Assembly (NCBI RefSeq): GCF_005116715.1 | Contig: NZ_SWCI01000009.1 | Location: 1-64,000 of the forward strand | Length of the DNA stretch: 64,000 nt | Source of the DNA: Ferrimonas sediminicola | GTDB taxonomy: Bacteria; Pseudomonadota; Gammaproteobacteria; Enterobacterales; Shewanellaceae | Direction: 5' to 3' | Shown: in pieces, positions 54,340 to 62,404 of the stretch | Position numbering within the stretch: position 1 is the stretch's first letter | How the letters are laid out: every line of letters starts with the position of its first letter | Notes under the pieces: generated by a model | The model's input: the letters and a program-made list of their open reading frames with translations, nothing else | Told to the model about the DNA's origin: nothing | Database searches by the model: none | Program-made: the position numbers and the translations under genes

Positions 54340-55101
54340 ATGAATCAAGGTCAGTTACTGAAGGTATTTACAACAATTGGGCCGAGGATGGAGAGCGCCG
54401 TGAGTGATTTTCTGGCCCACTGGCCCTTGGGTTATGTTGAACACCACCGGGCTGATGAACCCGGGCTCATTACCGAGGCGTCCTGCCATTTCCTCTTTGT
54501 CGATGGTGATTTTCTGGGTGATGAAAGCGATGACGGCGAACTTGGCTTAATGCTGAGGCGTGTTCCCGTCGAGGCTCTGTTCCTGTTGACGGAGACCGAT
54601 GAGGAGAGCGAAGGCTGCATCCGAGCCGCCCTGGGTGATACCCCGGTCTACAAGCTGAAAAGCCAAATTCAGTTGCACGCGGTGCTGAACCTGCTGGCCC
54701 ATGTGAGCTGCGGTTTCTCCCTCTCCTGTGTCGATTGGGCAGATGTGCGCCGATGCCTGGACCAAGGAGAGCTGTTCGAGCAGAGAGCTGAAACGGGTTT
54801 TCCCTATGACAGTGTGCCGCTGGCGGTCTACAAGGCAGTATGCGACTTGGAACAGCGGGCACATGACCAAGGTGGTCAGATTGGTGCATTGGTACTAACG
54901 CTGCTGGGAGGGGGAGACATCTCGATGGAGCATTTTGGGGCCGCCTCCCGAATGCTTCAGGGGCTAGACGGAGACCCAGTGGTGATGGTGCAAACCAACC
55001 TCAATGAAGGGGCGACACCTGGCTATCACCTGTTTGCCACACTGACACCGGCTTGGTCGCAGACAAGAGAAGGGTTGGATCTTCCTTCATTTCTCAGCTA
55101 A
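54340..55101 (+). CDS. Divergent FtsZ-like protein lacking the GTPase signature
   Basis: A 253-residue protein that I read as a shrunken FtsZ relative. The N-terminus QLLKVFTTIGPRMESAVSDFL aligns with FtsZ's first strand and T1 loop, but the glycine-rich loop is gone. The GGGTGTG tubulin signature is absent. The second half is convincing: LSCVDWADVRRCLDQG (from 128) matches FtsZ NVDFADV, IGALVLTLLGGGDISMEHF (181-199) matches the central strand and helix of the FtsZ C-terminal domain, and the tail EGLDLPSFLS resembles the FtsZ C-terminal peptide DYLDIPAFLR that binds FtsA and ZipA. FtsZ is about 380 residues, so some 130 are missing. It may modulate division rather than polymerise. A single-gene unit with GGAGAG before the ATG. 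Confidence 0.65.
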   Translation: MNQGQLLKVFTTIGPRMESAVSDFLAHWPLGYVEHHRADEPGLITEASCHFLFVDGDFLGDESDDGELGLMLRRVPVEALFLLTETDEESEGCIRAALGDTPVYKLKSQIQLHAVLNLLAHVSCGFSLSCVDWADVRRCLDQGELFEQRAETGFPYDSVPLAVYKAVCDLEQRAHDQGGQIGALVLTLLGGGDISMEHFGAASRMLQGLDGDPVVMVQTNLNEGATPGYHLFATLTPAWSQTREGLDLPSFLS

Positions 55102-55537
55102 CTCATCACTACCTCAAGACTTTAACTGGATCATGGTCGCGGCCGGCAAACTCTGCGGTAAAGAGGGGGGGTACCAAAATCGTACCATGAGAAGATCCTC
55201 TAATGTTTGCGACCATAATGGCAAGTTTAGAAGGTGTCTGGCGAAGGGCTTGTTTTCATGTGGTTTAAGTCAGCTTCTCTCTATGGCGGACGTTAACGAG
55301 ACTGCGGACAAGGGGGAGGCGCCCCGCATACGAAGTTGGCCACCGGTGTAGCTGGGATGGCTGCGCAGCCGGCTGGCAGGGGTCAGCCGTACCTGCGCCC
55401 GGGCGAATCGCTACCAGTACGACAACCGCCTGATCCTGAATAGCCCCATTTTTCCTAAAGCAGCATAAGATGAATCGGCAGAATCAAAAGTGTGATCGAT
55501 GCCCGATTGTAATCAACTTTTTGTACTATCATCTCCC
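55102..55537. other. Intergenic region with possible gene remnant
   Basis: About 435 bases before the split-Soret gene operator. Part of it (55350-55470) is locally GC-rich and one frame reads SRTCARANRYQYDNRLILNS, which looks like coding sequence without a start or domain, perhaps a relic of a lost gene. No intact gene is supported. Confidence 0.35.
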
Positions 55538-55578
55538 TATCAATAACTTAAGTTGTTGATATTTAAGGATATTATAAT
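55538..55578 (+). promoter_or_regulatory. Palindromic operator and -10 box of the split-Soret-like gene
   Basis: A 24-base palindrome (55538-55561) with outer arms TATCAA/TTGATA and centre AACTTAAGTT, with only one non-matching pair, is followed 11 bases later by a perfect TATAAT (55573-55578). The -35 region is poor and overlaps the palindrome, as for an activator-dependent promoter. The cytochrome ATG is 60 bases further on. Confidence 0.55.
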
Positions 55579-55638
55579 TCTGTATTGTGGATTTCGGAAA
55601 TACAGAATAGCGTTTTCTAGCATTATGGAGAGATGATT

Positions 55639-56565
55639 ATGAGCATAGATAGACGTCAGGCCATGGAAAAGATGCTTGGCTTTGCCGGAATGGCCGCGGG
55701 AGTCGGGATGGTATCGCCAGCTCTGCTCGCTTCTGATGTTTGCCCGACGGATGAGGCCATTGGTATAGGTAGTGAGGGAGGTCAACAGCTCGGCAACAGT
55801 CTCCTGACGTACGCAAAGCTCGATCCCATCAGAGTGGCCCGCCATGCTTATGCCGGCTATGCCCGAGGTGGGTGTATGTATGGTGTCTTTGACGCCATCG
55901 TCAAGGAGTTGGCCAGTCAGGGCCATGAAGATGCATGTCGTTTCTCGGCTATTCCAACAAATATCACCGTGTATGGCGGTGGGGGGGTAAACGGATGGGG
56001 GTCAATTTGTGGTTGTGTGAATGCTTCCGCAATGGCTGTCAACATGTTGGCTGGCGTTGATCGTGCCGCAGTGATTGACGCTGTCTTTCGTTACTACGAA
56101 AAGACTCCGATGCCAAGGGGCGATAGCGATTTCCTCAACTCGATCGGTGCGCCGACACGTCAAGCTGACGATGGCGAGCTGCTCAACGCCGAATTAATTG
56201 GCCAGTCAGTTGCCAACTCAATTCTTTGCCATACATCCGTAACCAACTGGTCTGCGGCGAGCAAGTTTGGAGCTAAACACGCCGCTAAATTAGAGCGCTG
56301 TGCTCAGATAACCGCAGAAATCGCCTTTATTACTGTGGAGTTTTTGAATCAATCTTTGGTGGGCACGCTTTCCGCTGAAAGAGGTGCCGAGGGAAATGTA
56401 GAGTGTGCAGCTTGTCATAAGCCAACCGCTCTTGAACCCGATGGATATGTTGCCGCCGATGTGAACGCCAAGGTTGAATGTCAGACTTGCCACTCTTCTC
56501 ATGAGCAGTTGGGGGGCATCCCCGAACATGCGGATGATGGCAGTTGCAATAGTTGCCACAAATAG
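55639..56565 (+). CDS. Split-Soret-like multihaem cytochrome c / C-GCAxxG redox protein
   Basis: A 308-residue Tat-exported (SIDRRQAMEKMLGFAG) periplasmic redox protein. The middle resembles the C-GCAxxG-C-C family, with GYARGGCMYGVFDAIV and GGGVNGWGSICGCVNAS. The C-terminus has three haem c sites: CAACH, CQTCH and CNSCH. Split-Soret cytochrome c of Desulfovibrio combines these features, but its function is not settled; an electron-transfer role is inferred. ATG 55639 is preferred over 55633 because of GGAG spacing and the Tat motif. It is followed 13 bases later by a lipoprotein gene. Confidence 0.8.
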   Translation: MSIDRRQAMEKMLGFAGMAAGVGMVSPALLASDVCPTDEAIGIGSEGGQQLGNSLLTYAKLDPIRVARHAYAGYARGGCMYGVFDAIVKELASQGHEDACRFSAIPTNITVYGGGGVNGWGSICGCVNASAMAVNMLAGVDRAAVIDAVFRYYEKTPMPRGDSDFLNSIGAPTRQADDGELLNAELIGQSVANSILCHTSVTNWSAASKFGAKHAAKLERCAQITAEIAFITVEFLNQSLVGTLSAERGAEGNVECAACHKPTALEPDGYVAADVNAKVECQTCHSSHEQLGGIPEHADDGSCNSCHK

Positions 56566-56578
56566 GGGGGGGTGCAGG

Positions 56579-57058
56579 ATGCGAAAGATCATTTTAGTTT
56601 CATCTCTAGTTTGGTGGGTAACGGCGTGTGGCTCCGATGGGAGTGAAACCACGATTCCCGATATTCCGGATGCAAGTGTGACATTGAGCCAGGCTGACAG
56701 CATTCGGTTGACTGTTGACTCGGTGAGTCAAGATACCTTGTCCATAAACTTTAGGTTAACCAATGAACAGGGGCAGGTAATCACCGATGCGGCATCTAGC
56801 TATGAGGTGATGTATCTTGGTTTTCCAGGACACAAGGATTCCTCTTTCTCAGTTCCATGGCACGAAGCGAAACGGTTTGTTTGCGACGCCAAAACCACAG
56901 GCTGTGATGGAGAGATGATTGAAGTAAGTCAAGGGGTCTACCAGTTTACACCTGGCAATTTGCCTGACTTTATTGATTCTGTAGAAACATTGAAATATTC
57001 CATCACCATTCGTGGTGAATTGGCGAGTAATACATTCCAGTTATATACCCTTACCTAA
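56579..57058 (+). CDS. Lipoprotein resembling the N-terminal domain of OmcA/MtrC proteins
   Basis: A 159-residue lipoprotein: signal with lipobox VTAC (Cys17), a Gly/Ser/Asp-rich linker, then a beta-sandwich-like domain (SIRLTVDSVSQDTLSINFRLTNEQGQVI..., SVETLKYSITIRG). The pattern NFxLTNEQGQxI...YEVMYLG resembles the haem-free N-terminal domain of OmcA/MtrC outer-membrane cytochromes, but there is no CxxCH here. Two cysteines (CDAKTTGCDG) may form a disulphide. It is probably co-transcribed with the split-Soret-like cytochrome and could anchor it at the membrane (inference). Confidence 0.65.
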   Translation: MRKIILVSSLVWWVTACGSDGSETTIPDIPDASVTLSQADSIRLTVDSVSQDTLSINFRLTNEQGQVITDAASSYEVMYLGFPGHKDSSFSVPWHEAKRFVCDAKTTGCDGEMIEVSQGVYQFTPGNLPDFIDSVETLKYSITIRGELASNTFQLYTLT

Positions 57059-57074
57059 GGGCTAGGCCGCGGAC

Positions 57075-57110
57075 GTAAGCTTGGCTCAAGGGCCAAGCTT
57101 ACATCTTTTG
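57075..57110 (+). terminator. Terminator of the cytochrome-lipoprotein unit
   Basis: GTAAGCTTGGC / GCCAAGCTTAC stem, loop TCAAGG, then ATCTTTTG, 16 bases after the lipoprotein stop. Confidence 0.75.
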
Positions 57111-57191
57111 TTTAAATGGTCGTACGAATAGCGCCAACCAAGGACAGCTCCAATCATGCGCTTTGGCACCAAAACGGAGACCCTAAACCAA

Positions 57192-57357
57192 AAGAGGCTA
57201 GCTTTAGCCATCCTCTAGCCTTTATCGAGCCAATACCGATGACCTGCAGTTCAGCTCCTACTCCGTTCCCAAATGGGCGCCCCGGATAGCGGTTGCCCGT
57301 TGGCGAATCCTGCGCAGGCCGTTGACCTGAGTCCGCAGCTCCGGCCGGACGAAGGAG
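57192..57357 (-). pseudogene. Decayed partial copy of the peroxiredoxin gene 3' end
   Basis: This stretch repeats the 3' end of the peroxiredoxin gene at 58626-58795. Identical blocks include ATCGAGCCAATACCG, GCGCAGGCCGTTGACC and CTCCGGCCGGACGAAGG, and a broken version of the downstream hairpin (57192-57216). Substitutions and indels between the blocks destroy the frame, and homology stops abruptly at about 57357, so only about the last 50 codons were copied or survive. No start exists. The intact gene is 1.4 kb away on the same strand. Confidence 0.8.
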
Positions 57358-57529
57358 AGACAATGACAAGGCCCCCATTTTGTGGAAGCCCAACTTTGTC
57401 AATCTAGAGGTGTCCAGCAACGGCTGCGCCCTGCAGCCGATGCCAGCAGGCTGGTCGGCGCCGACCAGTGTCGTTACACAAGGGATAAAACCAAAGCGGG
57501 GCGTTAATCTTGAGGCCCTGTGTGATTAT

Positions 57530-58225
57530 CTATGAACGTTTCACTGCACTGTTTGCAGGGTTAAAGTTCCATAAAATTCCGAGGAAGCCAACAAATGATC
57601 CGAGTGCTAAAAATAGTACGCAGAGGAGTTTGGCGGATTCTTCAAAAATGGCAGAAACTACGGTCCTTGGTTCCTGGGTCGCATCAATAAACGTGTGGAT
57701 TCCGTAGAAGACAAAACCTATGACAAAGAGCTCGGGCAACATCTTGCACCTGATTAGACTCGGTAAGATTGATGCCACAATGAGTAACGCTACAACGCCA
57801 TAGAGTATGACGATGACATCATTCCAGTTCCTGAACATGCCGGACTCCATGTATTGACCAAGGACGGAGCCAAAGCGCTCGTGAAACTGAAGCAGTTCAT
57901 CCAACGCCAGAACTCCGAATCCCAACGTCATGATGACCCAAGGCCAGACGTTGGAGTCTTTGGCTCGAATGGTTACCGCCAGCGCGCCCATGGAGAAGGA
58001 GCTTGCCATCGCCAGATAGATTGCCGACAGGGCGGTTATTGCACCGCCTTCGTTTACGAAGTGGTAATCAGGCAGGGTTCCTGATGGGATGGCAAACAGA
58101 GCAAGTACGATGTAGGCAAGGGTAGAGAGAGAGACAAAAGAGATAATGAGGTTGACGTTGGGAAGCCGTGTCTGCTTTCGATAAGCCACTGCTTCACGCA
58201 ATCTGTCGCTAAAGTTATTGTCCAT
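57530..58225 (-). CDS. Multi-pass membrane protein, unknown
   Basis: A 231-residue protein with about six helices (near 24-46, 58-78, 90-108, 133-152, 160-182, 196-218). Conserved-looking acidic/aromatic loop LALDELLQFHERFGSVLGQYMES between helices 3 and 4, and DATQEPRTVVSAIFEESAKL before the last. I do not recognise the family. ATG 58225 (MDNNFSDRL) is chosen because the 41 in-frame codons upstream are hydrophilic and lack a ribosome site. It lies between the two peroxiredoxin copies, so it may have arrived with or between the duplication. Base composition is lower in GC than the neighbours. Confidence 0.65.
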   Translation of the reverse strand: MDNNFSDRLREAVAYRKQTRLPNVNLIISFVSLSTLAYIVLALFAIPSGTLPDYHFVNEGGAITALSAIYLAMASSFSMGALAVTIRAKDSNVWPWVIMTLGFGVLALDELLQFHERFGSVLGQYMESGMFRNWNDVIVILYGVVALLIVASILPSLIRCKMLPELFVIGFVFYGIHTFIDATQEPRTVVSAIFEESAKLLCVLFLALGSFVGFLGILWNFNPANSAVKRS

Positions 58226-58673
58226 GACTGTATCCCGCTCCTTAGGAATTGATGACTGCGATATGGGTGTCACATGATCTACCCGGTATTCTACTTTGTG
58301 CTCTGGTTCAGAACCTGAAAACCACGGCTTTGGATTGATCTTGGCCAATACTCAATTAAGCAAACCTCATGCTCACAATTTATGAGTCATCAACCTGCCA
58401 TCAAACTCAAGTTCGAGTCTGCTGAAACTATCAGGATAGCCCAGTACTGATATCAAGGCAGAACGGGTGCCTTGAGGTGCCAGCTTCATGACAAGTCGAC
58501 TGTCCAGGAGCCGGTGTGGAAGCTGCCGCAGCGGGGGTGGGCCTGGCGGGATCTGGACGCTTGAACCCTACGGTTCAATGTTCGGGGCTTGGCCAGGTCT
58601 CGGCGATGCGACGGACTGAAAGGACAGAGGATGGCAAACGCCATCCTCTTTGCTTAATCGAGCCAATACCGCT
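58226..58673. other. Intergenic region with a 10-bp hairpin
   Basis: No gene seen. A perfect hairpin AGAGGATGGC / GCCATCCTCT (58626-58649) sits about 25 bases after the peroxiredoxin stop and probably ends that minus-strand transcript, though the T-run is short. A degenerate copy of the hairpin is present in the pseudogene at 57192-57216. Confidence 0.5.
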
Positions 58674-59249
58674 CTAGCTGTAGATCAGCGTCGACTCCGG
58701 CCACTGACGGGTGCCTCGAATGGGGTAGTGGTTGTCCGGATCGCGAATCCAGCGCAGGCCGTTGACCAGTGTCCGCAACTCCGGCCGGACGAAGGGGTTG
58801 TTGGAGATATCCACCACATGCAGGTTGCCCTGCTCGTTGACCACGAACAGGCCGGGTTCGGCGAAGTTGTGGTCGGTCTCCTGGTCGGAGCGGGGCAGGG
58901 AGACATAGAGTCCCAGGGCCTCCATCTGTTCCTGGGTCAGGCCGCAGGCCAGGGGGAAGCTCACCTCCAGTGTCGAGCGGTGATCCAGCAGCTGCTGTTT
59001 GGAATCGGCGGAGACGGCGATGATGTCCACGCCGATCTCCTTCAGCTCTTCGCGGAACCCTTCCAGCTGGTTCAGGTACCTGGTGCACAGCGGGCAGTGG
59101 CGACCGCGGTAGACCAGCACCAGATGCCAGTCGGTGCCGGTCTCGGGGCGCGGCTGGCCCAGGCGCTGCGGTTCTCCGTCAGGGCGGGTCACAACCAGCT
59201 CGGGGAAGGGCTGGCCGGCGGCCAACTTGGTGGTTGGGGCATGACTCAT
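58674..59249 (-). CDS. Peroxiredoxin-like (AhpC/TSA family) protein
   Basis: A 191-residue thioredoxin-fold peroxidase: VLVYRGRHCPLCTRYLNQLEGFREEL holds Cys52 and Cys55 in a CxxC arrangement, followed by GVDIIAVSADSKQ and FPLACGLTQEQMEALGLYV, a typical AhpC/TSA core. Such proteins reduce peroxides with thiols. The CxxC makes it closer to the redoxin/PRX-like2 type than to two-domain AhpC. It is second gene after mdaB (11-bp gap), so the pair is co-regulated, presumably by the divergent HxlR regulator. The 3' end is duplicated at 57192-57357. Confidence 0.8.
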   Translation of the reverse strand: MSHAPTTKLAAGQPFPELVVTRPDGEPQRLGQPRPETGTDWHLVLVYRGRHCPLCTRYLNQLEGFREELKEIGVDIIAVSADSKQQLLDHRSTLEVSFPLACGLTQEQMEALGLYVSLPRSDQETDHNFAEPGLFVVNEQGNLHVVDISNNPFVRPELRTLVNGLRWIRDPDNHYPIRGTRQWPESTLIYS

Positions 59250-59260
59250 GGTGTCTCTCC

Positions 59261-59839
59261 TTAAAGGATCTGGCTCAGGTGCTGCTGAAAGCGGATGAGA
59301 TCCTGCTCGGTCTTCGGGTTCTTCATCACATCGAAGGCGGAAAAGGTGGGCAGGGGCGCCATGCCGAAGAAGCGCAGGTTCATGTGCATGGGGAACATCA
59401 GGTCGTCCACGCCCTTGCCCCGGAACAGCTGCTGGTCCGGGTCGTCAAACGCCGACGCCGGCGCGTTGAAGGTGAGGGAGAGCAGGTAGCGGCTGCCGAG
59501 CTTGCCGCCGCTGCCATACTGGCGGCCGGCATCCTCGCGGCGGCGTCCGTCACCCTCGCACAGGGCGCCCATCATGCCGGCGGTGTAGACCTCATCCATG
59601 TACTTCTTGAAGCTCCAGGGGACCCCCATCCAGTTGACCGGGATCTGCAGGATCACCAGGTCGGCCCACAGGTGCTTGTCGATCTCGGTCTGCACCTCAT
59701 AGGGGGTGGTCATCACTGTGGTCTGTACCTGGTGTCCCTTACCTCGGGCCATCTCTGCGGCCAGGTCGATCATGGCGGCACTGAGTTTGCCTTCGGAGAA
59801 GGGGTAGGGCTGGTGGGTGTTGATCAGCAAAACGTTCAT
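59261..59839 (-). CDS. mdaB: MdaB-type NAD(P)H:quinone oxidoreductase
   Basis: A 192-residue flavodoxin-fold enzyme reducing quinones by two electrons with NAD(P)H, protecting from quinone and oxidative stress. The core [27 protein letters not shown] and the later [41 protein letters not shown] match E. coli MdaB (193 residues) along the whole length. The start is set at [11 protein letters not shown], the normal first strand; the 24 upstream codons run through the promoter. It is divergent from an HxlR regulator. Confidence 0.88.
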   Translation of the reverse strand: MNVLLINTHQPYPFSEGKLSAAMIDLAAEMARGKGHQVQTTVMTTPYEVQTEIDKHLWADLVILQIPVNWMGVPWSFKKYMDEVYTAGMMGALCEGDGRRREDAGRQYGSGGKLGSRYLLSLTFNAPASAFDDPDQQLFRGKGVDDLMFPMHMNLRFFGMAPLPTFSAFDVMKNPKTEQDLIRFQQHLSQIL

Positions 59840-59886
59840 GGTACTGGTCTCCAATGCGAGGGGGAATGTTGTTCTGATGCGCATTC

Positions 59887-59904
59887 TGGTATCCTTGGTT
59901 ACCA
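59887..59904. promoter_or_regulatory. Candidate HxlR operator between mdaB and the regulator
   Basis: TGGTA-N8-TACCA is an inverted repeat located exactly between a -35 (TTGACG) and a -10-like (CAGAAT) of the minus-strand mdaB promoter, which are 17 bases apart. It also neighbours TATACT (59916-59921), the likely -10 of the regulator gene. A repressor bound here would block mdaB and probably itself. Confidence 0.55.
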
Positions 59905-59946
59905 TCGTCAACCAGTATACTTTTAGTAACCACGCAAGGAGAGGTC

Positions 59947-60306
59947 ATGACCCAGGCCAGAGTGACTCAGGATCAGCAGGGGCGAAAGCAGGCGCTTGCC
60001 CCCTGTCTGGAGCCTTGTCCCATCGAACGGGGGATGAGGATCATCGGCGGCAAATGGAAGGGGTCGATACTGTGGCACCTGAAAGAGGGGCCGGTTCGCT
60101 TCAACGATCTGGCCCGTATCCTCGGTGGTGCCAGCAAGAAGATGGTCAATCAGAGGCTCAAGGAGATGGAGGAGCAAGGCCTGGTGCGACGTCAGGTGCT
60201 CAGTGACCGCCCCATTGCCGTGGCCTACGAGATAACCGAGTTCGGCCGCTCGTCGCTGGCGGTGTTGGAGCAGTTGAAGAGCTGGGCCGAGGCGCACGGC
60301 ATATAG
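59947..60306 (+). CDS. HxlR-family winged-helix regulator
   Basis: A 119-residue regulator: CPIERGMRIIGGKWKGSILWHLKEGPVRFNDLARIL...ASKKMVNQRLKEMEEQGLVRRQV...VAYEITEFGRSSLAVLEQL is the HxlR/DUF24 winged helix. Cys24 in the CPIERGM motif is the usual redox or quinone-sensing residue of YodB/HypR-type members, and a second Cys20 is close. Divergence from mdaB and a peroxiredoxin suggests that it senses quinones or oxidants and represses them. GGAGAGGTC precedes the ATG. Confidence 0.88.
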   Translation: MTQARVTQDQQGRKQALAPCLEPCPIERGMRIIGGKWKGSILWHLKEGPVRFNDLARILGGASKKMVNQRLKEMEEQGLVRRQVLSDRPIAVAYEITEFGRSSLAVLEQLKSWAEAHGI

Positions 60307-60526
60307 AGGTCAGGGTCCCGGGTCGCTGACGGCCTCTGCGGCCGCCTTGGGCGGGCTGCTGCCCCCTCTCGTTATCCAGAGGGTTGCCCTCCTCGGCCAA
60401 GCCGGCGGCCATCCCGTCGCCTCAGAGTGAAATTTTTCCCCGGAAAACCTGGGAGATTGCTCCATTTTCTTCTCCTGTCGACCGGTTAAAGTCCTAGGCC
60501 AAATTCAGTTCACCTGCGCCTAAACT

Positions 60527-61492
60527 ATGACGACCCCTCTGGCCCCGTTTCAACAGCTCCAGCACCACATGAATCAATCGGTGATCGGGCAGACCGACTT
60601 GACCCAGGCCCTGCTTATCGCCTTGCTGACAAACGGCAACCTGCTGCTGGAGGGGATGCCTGGCACGGCCAAGACCCGGGCCATCAAGAGCCTGGCGCGG
60701 GCGATGCGGGTCGACTTCGGCCGCATCCAGTTCACCCCTGACCTACTGCCCTCCGACATCACCGGAACCGAGGTGTATCAGCAGTCCTCTGGACAGCACC
60801 GGCTCCAGTTTCAGCCCGGTCCCGTCTTTAACAACCTGCTCCTGGCCGATGAGATCAACCGGGCGCCCGCCAAGGTTCAGGCGGCGCTGCTGGAAGCGAT
60901 GGAGGAGCGCCAGGTGACGGTCGCCGGGCGTACCCACAGGTTGCCGGAGCTGTTTCTGGTCCTGGCGACCCAGAACCCCCTGGAGCAGGAGGGGACCTAC
61001 CCGCTGCCGGAGGCCCAGTTGGACCGCTTCCTGATGAAGGTGATGCTTCCCTACCCCGATGAGCAATCTGAGGCGGCGATCATCGACCTGGTGCATCGCG
61101 AGGAGGGGAGCAAGGGAGCAACCCTGGCGCTGACGCCTGGCTGGCTGGAACTTGGCCGCAAGGCGGTGCAGCAGGTTCATGTCAGTGAGGCGATCACCCA
61201 GTACATCGTCGGCCTGGTGATGCTGACCCGGGAGCCGGAGCGGCTGGCAGACTCTCCGTTGAAGGGGTGGCTGCTGGCGGGGGTCAGCCCTCGGGCCAGC
61301 GTGGCTCTCCACCGCTGTGCCAGGGCCCACGCCTTCCTGCAGGGAAAGAGGTTTGTCGATCCCGATGATATTCGGGCCGTGGTGCACCGGGTACTGCGTC
61401 ACCGCCTGCTGCTCAGCTATGACGCCAGGATTCAGGGTGTCACTGCCGACCAGATCATCGATGAGCTGTTGCTCCAGGCCGTGGTGGCCTGA
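60527..61492 (+). CDS. MoxR-family AAA+ ATPase
   Basis: A 321-residue ATPase: Walker A GMPGTAKT (43-50), Walker B LLADEINRAP, sensor 1 ATQNPLEQEGTYPLPEAQLDRF, and sensor 2 GVSPRAS. MoxR proteins act as chaperones that mature or load metal/VWA-domain partners. It opens the five-gene unit moxR-DUF58-DUF4381-VWA-VWA, which has the layout of the Bat (aerotolerance) loci. The next gene starts 3 bases after its stop. Confidence 0.92.
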   Translation: MTTPLAPFQQLQHHMNQSVIGQTDLTQALLIALLTNGNLLLEGMPGTAKTRAIKSLARAMRVDFGRIQFTPDLLPSDITGTEVYQQSSGQHRLQFQPGPVFNNLLLADEINRAPAKVQAALLEAMEERQVTVAGRTHRLPELFLVLATQNPLEQEGTYPLPEAQLDRFLMKVMLPYPDEQSEAAIIDLVHREEGSKGATLALTPGWLELGRKAVQQVHVSEAITQYIVGLVMLTREPERLADSPLKGWLLAGVSPRASVALHRCARAHAFLQGKRFVDPDDIRAVVHRVLRHRLLLSYDARIQGVTADQIIDELLLQAVVA

Positions 61493-61495
61493 ACC

Positions 61496-62404
61496 GTGGC
61501 GGGAAACATCCATGTGAGCCTTGCCGAACTGATGGCGCTGGAGGAGGCGGCCAAGTCTCTTGGCGCCAAGGCGCCCGCCCCGGTCAGTTGGCTTCACCCC
61601 GGAGCCCACCGCTCCCGGCTGTTGGGGCAGGGTAGCACTTTCGAAGAGATGCGCCCCTATCAGCATGGGGACGACATCCGCGCCCTGGACTGGAAGCTGA
61701 CCCTCAGGGCTGGGCGGCCCTATGTTCGCCTCTGCAGTGAAGAGAGGGAGCGAAGGGTGCTGTTGGTGGTGGACCAGCGGCAGTCGATGTTTTTCGGCAG
61801 CCAGGGCAAAACCAAGTCGGTCATCGCCGCGGAAGCGGCGGCATTGTGTGCCTGGGCCTGCCGTCACCAGGGCGATCGGGTGGCGGCTCTCATCTTTAAC
61901 GACAGGCGCAGCGAGATGTTTGCTCCCGGCAGCAGCCGCCTGCACCTGAGCCGGGCGCTGGCGGCGCTGGCGGGATTCAACCAGGAGCTGACGGCGGTAG
62001 CGGGGGGCGGCGGACAGACGCTGACCCCCTGGCTGAGCAGGATTGCTTCCCGGGTGACAAGAGGATGGTTGCTGATCCTCATCAGCGACGGCCTGGGCTG
62101 GGGCGACGAAGACACCCAACTGCTGAAGCCGTTGACCAGCGACAACCAGGTGGTGATGCTGCAGATCAGCGACCCGCTGGAGCGGCAACTGCCCCAGATG
62201 GATAACCTTGTGGTCAGCGACGGTGATCGTCAACTCAGGTTTGACGGGGGCGGCCCTGTGGCGAGTGCGTACCGTCGCCGTTGGCTTCGCTTCGACGCCC
62301 GGTTCAGCCTCCTGGCGGACACCCTGCCCATGACCAGGATCGCCGTCACCACCACCCAGCCGACAGACCTCCAGCTCCGCGCCAGCCTGGGGACAGGCCG
62401 TTGA
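61496..62404 (+). CDS. DUF58 domain protein
   Basis: A 302-residue soluble protein with the DUF58 hallmark FEEMRPYQHGDDIRALDWKLTLRAGRPYVRLCSEERERRVLLVVDQRQSMFFGS, which leads into a VWA-like fold (residues about 45-200). This is the standard partner of MoxR. The start is GTG, 3 bases after moxR; another GTG six codons on is possible. The last bases overlap the next start (TTGA). Confidence 0.88.
   Translation: MAGNIHVSLAELMALEEAAKSLGAKAPAPVSWLHPGAHRSRLLGQGSTFEEMRPYQHGDDIRALDWKLTLRAGRPYVRLCSEERERRVLLVVDQRQSMFFGSQGKTKSVIAAEAAALCAWACRHQGDRVAALIFNDRRSEMFAPGSSRLHLSRALAALAGFNQELTAVAGGGGQTLTPWLSRIASRVTRGWLLILISDGLGWGDEDTQLLKPLTSDNQVVMLQISDPLERQLPQMDNLVVSDGDRQLRFDGGGPVASAYRRRWLRFDARFSLLADTLPMTRIAVTTTQPTDLQLRASLGTGR

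Noticed and set aside
55350-55470. Possible transposase or gene remnant
   Set aside because: One reading frame looks protein-like, but it is too short and matches nothing I can name. Recorded only as part of the intergenic entry.
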